Shown piece after piece: positions 59,477 to 64,000 of a stretch of DNA of 64,000 bases. Position 1 is the stretch's first letter; every line of letters starts with the position of its first letter. The notes beneath the pieces were generated by a model. The model ran no database searches, was not told the DNA's origin, and saw only the letters and a program-made list of their open reading frames with translations. The position numbers and the translations under genes are program-made. The DNA comes from Phaeodactylum tricornutum CCAP 1055/1 (Eukaryota; Bacillariophyta; Bacillariophyceae; Surirellales; Neidiaceae), in assembly GCF_000150955.2 (NCBI RefSeq), contig NC_011693.1:248001-312000 (forward strand), written 5' to 3'.

Positions 59477-60464
59477 ATGGACTGTGTCGAGGGCCACCAT
59501 GTAAACAGATCGACCGAGGACAAGTCTGCGAACGCAGATAAAAAATCCCCTCCGACTGACAAGAAGTGCGATGCTAGCCTAGTCTCCCCAGTAATGCCGG
59601 TTAAAAGATCGCTTCATGTGTCTCAGCCGCTGCCGGTTCGGCGGCGCTCTAAGCGAAACATTCACGTAAGTCTCTGTTGTTTTCTTTAAGAAAATTTGCG
59701 TGTCTTTTTGGAGTTTTGCTCATCGTTTTTCTGTGTCTCGTTCACTGAAGCGCATAGCTTTCGGTTCAAAAAATTCTTTGTTTGTTCGTCGACTGGAAGA
59801 ACTCTTCTTTCGCGAGAAAAGAGCACAAAACGAAGCAATCAAAATCGGAAATTGGACACTAACACGAGTTCATTCCTCGCCAAATATATATATTATTGAG
59901 GACTTTTTAACGCCGACGGAGCTGGACTACCTTCGTAGCAAAATATGCGCAGGGAAGTTTCAACGTTCGTATGTCGATGCTATTGAAAGCGGCGGGAATA
60001 GTATAGTGGATAAAGAGCATCGGACATCGACCTTTCTATCATTCGGGAAACAGCAAGATTCGAAAGTTGCAAGTATTGAAGCCAAGGCGGCGACAATACT
60101 GGGTTGCTGGTCATCACGCATAGTAGAACCTCTACAACTTGTCCGATACTTGCCAGGTCAGTTTTTCGGGGAGCACCACGATATGGGCGACCTGCAGCAG
60201 GACGGCACCGTTGCGTTACCTCCCAAGTCGTTGTTCTCCAAAAGACGCCTAGTTACGTTATTCTGTTATCTGAATAAGGTTGAGAAGGGTGGGGCTACTG
60301 GTTTTCGGTATTGCGAGTTGAAAGTTCCTCCGAAGCCTGGGCGGGCAGTGATGTTCTCCAACGTTCTACCTGACGGTATGCCCGATTCTCGAACTGTGCA
60401 TTCCGGCGAGCCAGTACTTGACGGTGTCAAATACGGGCTCAACATTTGGATTTGTGAAGAATAG
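59477..60464 (+). CDS. Prolyl 4-hydroxylase-like 2OG-Fe(II) dioxygenase
   Basis: Two exons, 59477-59665 and 59751-60464, with an 85-nt intron (GTAAGT...AAG), giving 300 residues. The exon 2 border is chosen because it keeps phase 0 and gives an intron of normal size; an AAG only 25 nt after the donor is too near. The N-terminal exon is Lys/Ser/Pro-rich and probably disordered. The catalytic part is P4H-type: IYIIEDFLTPTELDYL, HRTSTFLSF, then LVRYLPGQFFGEHHDMGD with the iron-binding HxD, LVTLFCYLNKVEKGGATGF, and RTVHSGEPV, KYGLNIWICEE giving the distal His and the 2OG-binding Lys. It would hydroxylate a prolyl (or related) residue. No ER signal is obvious, so a cytosolic target is possible. 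Confidence 0.85.
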
Positions 60465-61721
60465 ACATCGGCAAAGGTACCGGTACCTACAATAACCGAA
60501 TGCTTGATCCCAACATGGCACGCAATGATGCCGCTGAAATTCACTAATTCTCCAGATCCTTGGTATGCGGATTCCACATATGTTCTTCTTTTGGGAATAA
60601 TCTCACTCGGAAGAATTTAAATAGAGAAAGATAGCATGAAAGCAAGATATTGTCAGCATCAATTGTCCAATGTATTATCTTTGTAGACATCATCGACTCG
60701 TTCAACCATTCGTTTTGGCAACAGAGCGTGCTTCACAAGAGCACCAAGATCGTGAAAGGACTACCCTTGTTTCAACAGAAAAACTATTTACCAATAACGA
60801 AACTGAGGACAGGACCTAGCAACAGTAGCCAATATACGCCTGACCGATTGGTACCATGAATGTTTGCTCTGGCCAGCCAAACATAACTTGATAAAAGTCA
60901 TGTCCCAGGGTTGTTTGCAGGCTTGCATACAATCGGCGCGAGATTCGGTGGAAACATCCTTTAAATGGATGTCCCTTCGTTGCGAGAGCTGTAAAGTATT
61001 AACGCATGATTCTCGAAGGCTTTTTCTTGCTAACAATGGAGTAGGCGAGCCCAAGGTGCCTTGGAGTCAAGCTTCTCGGCATCAGATCGGAAGTGAACCG
61101 CCCTACAACATACGGTAGGTATATGTTGCCCATTCTCTCTAGGTAAAGGCATGTTTCGGCGTGTCCTGTGAGAGAGTTTTTCTTACACAATTTGCGGCTT
61201 CAGAAAATTATTTATGTCACGAAGTTTAAACGCAGCAAACTACGAAATCCCACAAATTATATATAAATACTACATGTACGTTTTACTTTCCATCGAGATG
61301 GATCGTGGAGGGGTTGGGACTAAGGTGGCGAGTCGTGTTTTTGAGCTATGTATCGGACTCTGAGTTTTTAGGGTTTTATAATTCAAACAAGCAAGGAAGG
61401 CTTTCTGATTCTTTCATAGCTGTTTTTTTAAATGAAATCAAATTGATCTACGAAATCGCGATATTGCTTCGGTCCAGAGTGGCAATTTCCATCGGGGTAC
61501 GGAGACACTAGAGTTGTGATGTCGTCATCCCGCTGCGAATCTAAATGTAAATACCGGAAGACGAGCTTACGGAGCGTGCAGTGCCGGGCTCACGTGATAT
61601 CGATTTCAAGGTACATCATTCGGTGAAAAAGTGGATCAAACAATCTTGCCTTCCCACTTGTGGAACTTCTGTCAATAAATTTTTTCTTTACTGGCTAGAC
61701 AGCCTTCGAGACAAAGCAACG
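60465..61721. other. Intergenic region of about 1.25 kb
   Basis: Promoter side of the cyclin gene. The cyclin frame is open back to 61581 but opens there on GTG. Short frames on both strands (for example 60864-61118, 61305-61511) lack support. Confidence 0.35.
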
Positions 61722-62879
61722 ATGGCGGCCTCTTATTTCTCGCCAGTATCGTTGGACGACTCTGTAACCGCAGTAAAAGAGCCTTCCAGAAAAGCTTACG
61801 CTCAAGGCCGAGATCCCGACCTCCTCCGGGAACAACTGTCTGCTCTGCTTCAGAACGAATCATCCTGGGCAGTTGCAAGTATTCCTTGCCAGAAAGCCTT
61901 TATGGTTGGAATAGAAGCGAAAGCGAAACCTCTAGGTGACTGGCGGCGAAAGATCTGCCAATGGAGTTACCGGGTGATTGATCACTTTCGGATGGATCGG
62001 GAAGTAGTTTCAGTCGGTATGAATCTATTTGATCGCTATCTAGCTGCCGGCTCACCTGCTTCATCGAGTCAGAATAAAACACGCTTTTACTGCCTTTGCC
62101 CGACTTGCAAGCGATATATTGATGGTCGCACCTACCAGCTGGCTGCTATGACTTGCCTCTACCTGGGGATCAAGCTTCAATCCGAAACCGTTACAGACAA
62201 CACTTACTCAAAACGACGACGTTTCCGACTCACCTCATTTGTGGACCTGTCCCGTGGACTGTTCTGCACCCGAGATATAGCTGATATGGAACACGAAGTT
62301 CTGAAGACTTTAAGCTGGAAGGTGTGCACTCCAACGCCGATGACATTTGTCTCCTATATCCTAACGCTGACACCCGTAACTTCCGACGTTCTCGAATCAC
62401 ACGACAGCTCAGCCCTTGTACTCCATGTAGTTCAAGAACTCTCTCGATACTTGACAGAGCTCGCCGTATGTCTGGGAAGCGAGCTACCTCAATATCCTCC
62501 GTCGCAAGTGGCGTTAGCTTCAATTTTGGTTTCAATGGACCTGTTGACGTTGGAGGCCATATCTATCCATGTTCGCGATTGTTTTGCAACCGCCGCCTTT
62601 GCTTTGTGCGAATGCGACGGCGTCTGGGAGAGTATCCAGTATCTACGTCTTAAACTCCAGCAGTCTCTGTGGCCAGAAATGCTGTTTGATGCCTGTACAG
62701 ACTTGGGTCATCCCATCTCGATTGCACGAAACAACGGCTTATTGGATATCGATCAGGTATATCGTGTCCAAAAACATGCAGCGGCCGCCCCCAACATCCT
62801 TGCAGTAAGTCCTTTGCAGTCCCGGACCTTGAAAGATCTTTCTGCGTACGAGGGATCCCCCGTCAGCGTTGCTCTCTGA
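61722..62879 (+). CDS. Cyclin, diatom-type (dsCYC-like)
   Basis: Single-exon 385-residue protein starting at MAASYFSPVSL. The N-terminal cyclin box covers about residues 60-210: WRRKICQWSYRVIDHFRMDREVV, then SVGMNLFDRYLAAG, RTYQLAAMTCLYLGIKL and ADMEHEVLKTLSWKVCTPTP. The first box matches the Cyclin_N pattern (KIC-W-x-V-DHF, NxxDRYL, LAxxxLxxxxK). A second, weaker cyclin fold follows (residues about 215-340). Diatoms have many such cyclins (dsCYC) that respond to light and nutrients. It would bind and activate a CDK. There is a unique Cys-rich insertion (RFYCLCPTCKRYIDG) between the first helices that could be a metal knuckle. The C-terminal tail is Ser/Leu-rich. Confidence 0.82.
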   Translation: MAASYFSPVSLDDSVTAVKEPSRKAYAQGRDPDLLREQLSALLQNESSWAVASIPCQKAFMVGIEAKAKPLGDWRRKICQWSYRVIDHFRMDREVVSVGMNLFDRYLAAGSPASSSQNKTRFYCLCPTCKRYIDGRTYQLAAMTCLYLGIKLQSETVTDNTYSKRRRFRLTSFVDLSRGLFCTRDIADMEHEVLKTLSWKVCTPTPMTFVSYILTLTPVTSDVLESHDSSALVLHVVQELSRYLTELAVCLGSELPQYPPSQVALASILVSMDLLTLEAISIHVRDCFATAAFALCECDGVWESIQYLRLKLQQSLWPEMLFDACTDLGHPISIARNNGLLDIDQVYRVQKHAAAAPNILAVSPLQSRTLKDLSAYEGSPVSVAL

Positions 62880-63742
62880 TTCCCTGTAACCCATTGTGTC
62901 CAATGGATGCAACGAATATACATGTTTATTGTGATTCGAAGCCAAACTCTGCATATCTACCTATGAAACACATTGCCCTGCTTCATGTTGAACCGTCAAT
63001 TTGGACTATTACAAAACAAATATATGCAATATTTTTAGCTAAACCCGTTCAAATATAGTCGCTACAAAAATGGATGCTACATATTCTCAACGATTGTTAC
63101 GAGATCGAGTAATCGATCAGTGAGGAAATTGCGATGCCTCCCTGGACGCGGAAGCGAGTTATTGGTAGTCTTCAATTGGAAGCAGTGACAAGACAGGGAT
63201 TTGCTTTACAGTTGGAAAATAGTCCGTCTCTACTAGAGATCGAAAGGAAAACCTGGGCTTACAGATGCTGTGCGACATCTAGGTGGAGGTCAAGCGCACA
63301 CGGAGAGTTTTCGGAGTGTCCTTCTCAGAAAAAATGAGATATACCAGGAATCTTCTTTAGAGATCGGAGACGACCAACGGAAAGTAATATAGTCCACATC
63401 CAAGACTCCTTTTATCCTTTGGCTACGCATAGGACATTACAAAGAAACCGACGATAAGGGTCACTTTAAGAAGCGATTAATTTTGTAAAAAAATACCTAT
63501 ATGCTATGCAAAGCTTCGAAACATGTTTTCCGGACTCATCAATTTATAATACAGCCCCTCGGACGGCAATTCCTTTTTGAGTTCGAAGTTGTGGCGCTGG
63601 GCTTCCAAACCAATCAGACTCCTATACTTTGCAGCAATGGCGATCAACATAGGTGTTGTTCGACTGTAAGGAAGGAGCTTGGTATGAGAAAATCATAAAA
63701 ATATATATTCAACAAACGAAAGCGATCTTAACGGTGGGAAGT
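62880..63742. other. Convergent intergenic region
   Basis: About 860 AT-rich bases between the cyclin gene and the convergent dioxygenase. It holds two 3' UTRs; no gene is supported. Confidence 0.4.
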
Positions 63743-64000
63743 CTACTTCTTATCGAAGTTGCTACGAATTCGCGAAAGTATGTAGTCGCCAGCCGTAATC
63801 GGTTCCGACTCCTTGCTTTCAATCAGAGCCTTCTTGTCGGACTGGGCGAAAAATGCGATGGAATATCTCGATTTGGACGCATCGGGTGGTAGACGTACGC
63901 GGTGCAGGTTGCTGAAGAGCTTGCCGTCGCTCCAACGTGCCAGCATATCACCCACGTTGATGGCGATCCCTCCTTCCACTGGATTCACGGCTGTCCAGTA
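63743..64000 (-). CDS. 2OG-Fe(II) dioxygenase, isopenicillin-N-synthase-like, 3' part only
   Basis: The reading frame enters from the right window edge and ends at 63743; 85 residues are seen. It has the C-terminal part of the DIOX_C fold: WTAVNPVEGGIAINVGDMLARWSDGKL..., then FSNLHRVRLP with the iron-binding His, and KSRYSIAFFAQSD with the RxS motif for 2-oxoglutarate binding. These are the usual last elements of the plant/fungal soluble dioxygenase family (gibberellin, flavonoid, IPNS relatives). The substrate cannot be told. The N-terminal part lies outside the window. Confidence 0.85.
   Translation of the reverse strand, partial: YWTAVNPVEGGIAINVGDMLARWSDGKLFSNLHRVRLPPDASKSRYSIAFFAQSDKKALIESKESEPITAGDYILSRIRSNFDKK

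Noticed and set aside
1-64000. CRISPR arrays, rRNA genes, retroelements or virus-like elements
   Set aside because: No regularly spaced short repeats, rRNA sequence, reverse transcriptase, integrase or capsid-type frames were seen.

Overview
This window is nuclear DNA from a photosynthetic stramenopile, almost certainly a pennate diatom and most like Phaeodactylum. Four things point there: two fucoxanthin-chlorophyll light-harvesting genes whose products begin with bipartite plastid signals (AFAP/AFAM type); other plastid-type leaders ending in an AF motif; diatom-expanded families (HSF factors, diatom-type cyclin, DUF6824 proteins); and compact genes with zero to two short GT-AG introns (62-155 nt where I resolved them). 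Gene starts were chosen as in-frame ATGs, and several long reading frames that open on non-ATG codons were trimmed.

Layout. 0-9 kb: ASNSD1-like asparagine-synthetase-domain protein, divergent from a fungal-type cystathionine gamma-synthase; then an ABM monooxygenase-fold protein, a three-exon GAPDH of the ArsJ-associated (arsenate) type, and an unknown small protein. 9-20 kb: an AAAP amino-acid transporter, a 2.5 kb gene-poor stretch, a DUF6824 protein, a membrane J-domain protein and an Lhc gene divergent from a mitochondrial m-AAA FtsH protease. 20-30 kb: that FtsH gene, a 54-bp minisatellite, a second DUF6824 protein, a second Lhc gene, a Sep15-like protein that lacks the redox motif, and an M41-like metallopeptidase without an AAA module. 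30-42 kb: a thioredoxin-fold protein, an SLC35B1-type transporter, a tail-anchored small protein, two tandem M6 metalloproteases separated by an inverted-repeat element, a Ubc6/UBE2J-type E2 and tRNA-Val(AAC). 42-55 kb: an RBR-type zinc-finger plus UPF1-like helicase fusion, a 216-bp tandem duplication, a bacterial-type topoisomerase I carrying three HMG boxes, an exostosin-like glycosyltransferase and DDI1. 55-64 kb: an unresolved coding-like stretch, an HSF protein with two DNA-binding domains, a prolyl-4-hydroxylase-like dioxygenase, a diatom-type cyclin and the 3' part of another 2OG dioxygenase cut by the window edge.

The genes are mostly independent housekeeping units and I see no operon-like system. 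Loose themes are plastid function (two Lhc proteins, M41-like protein, ABM protein, probably the topoisomerase), protein quality control (m-AAA FtsH, UBE2J, DDI1, J-domain protein, Sep15-like protein) and stress or transcription (double HSF). The most unusual items are the topoisomerase-HMG fusion, the RBR-helicase fusion, the ArsJ-type GAPDH, the two-domain HSF and the redox-less Sep15 homologue. No retroelement, virus-like element or CRISPR array was recognised.
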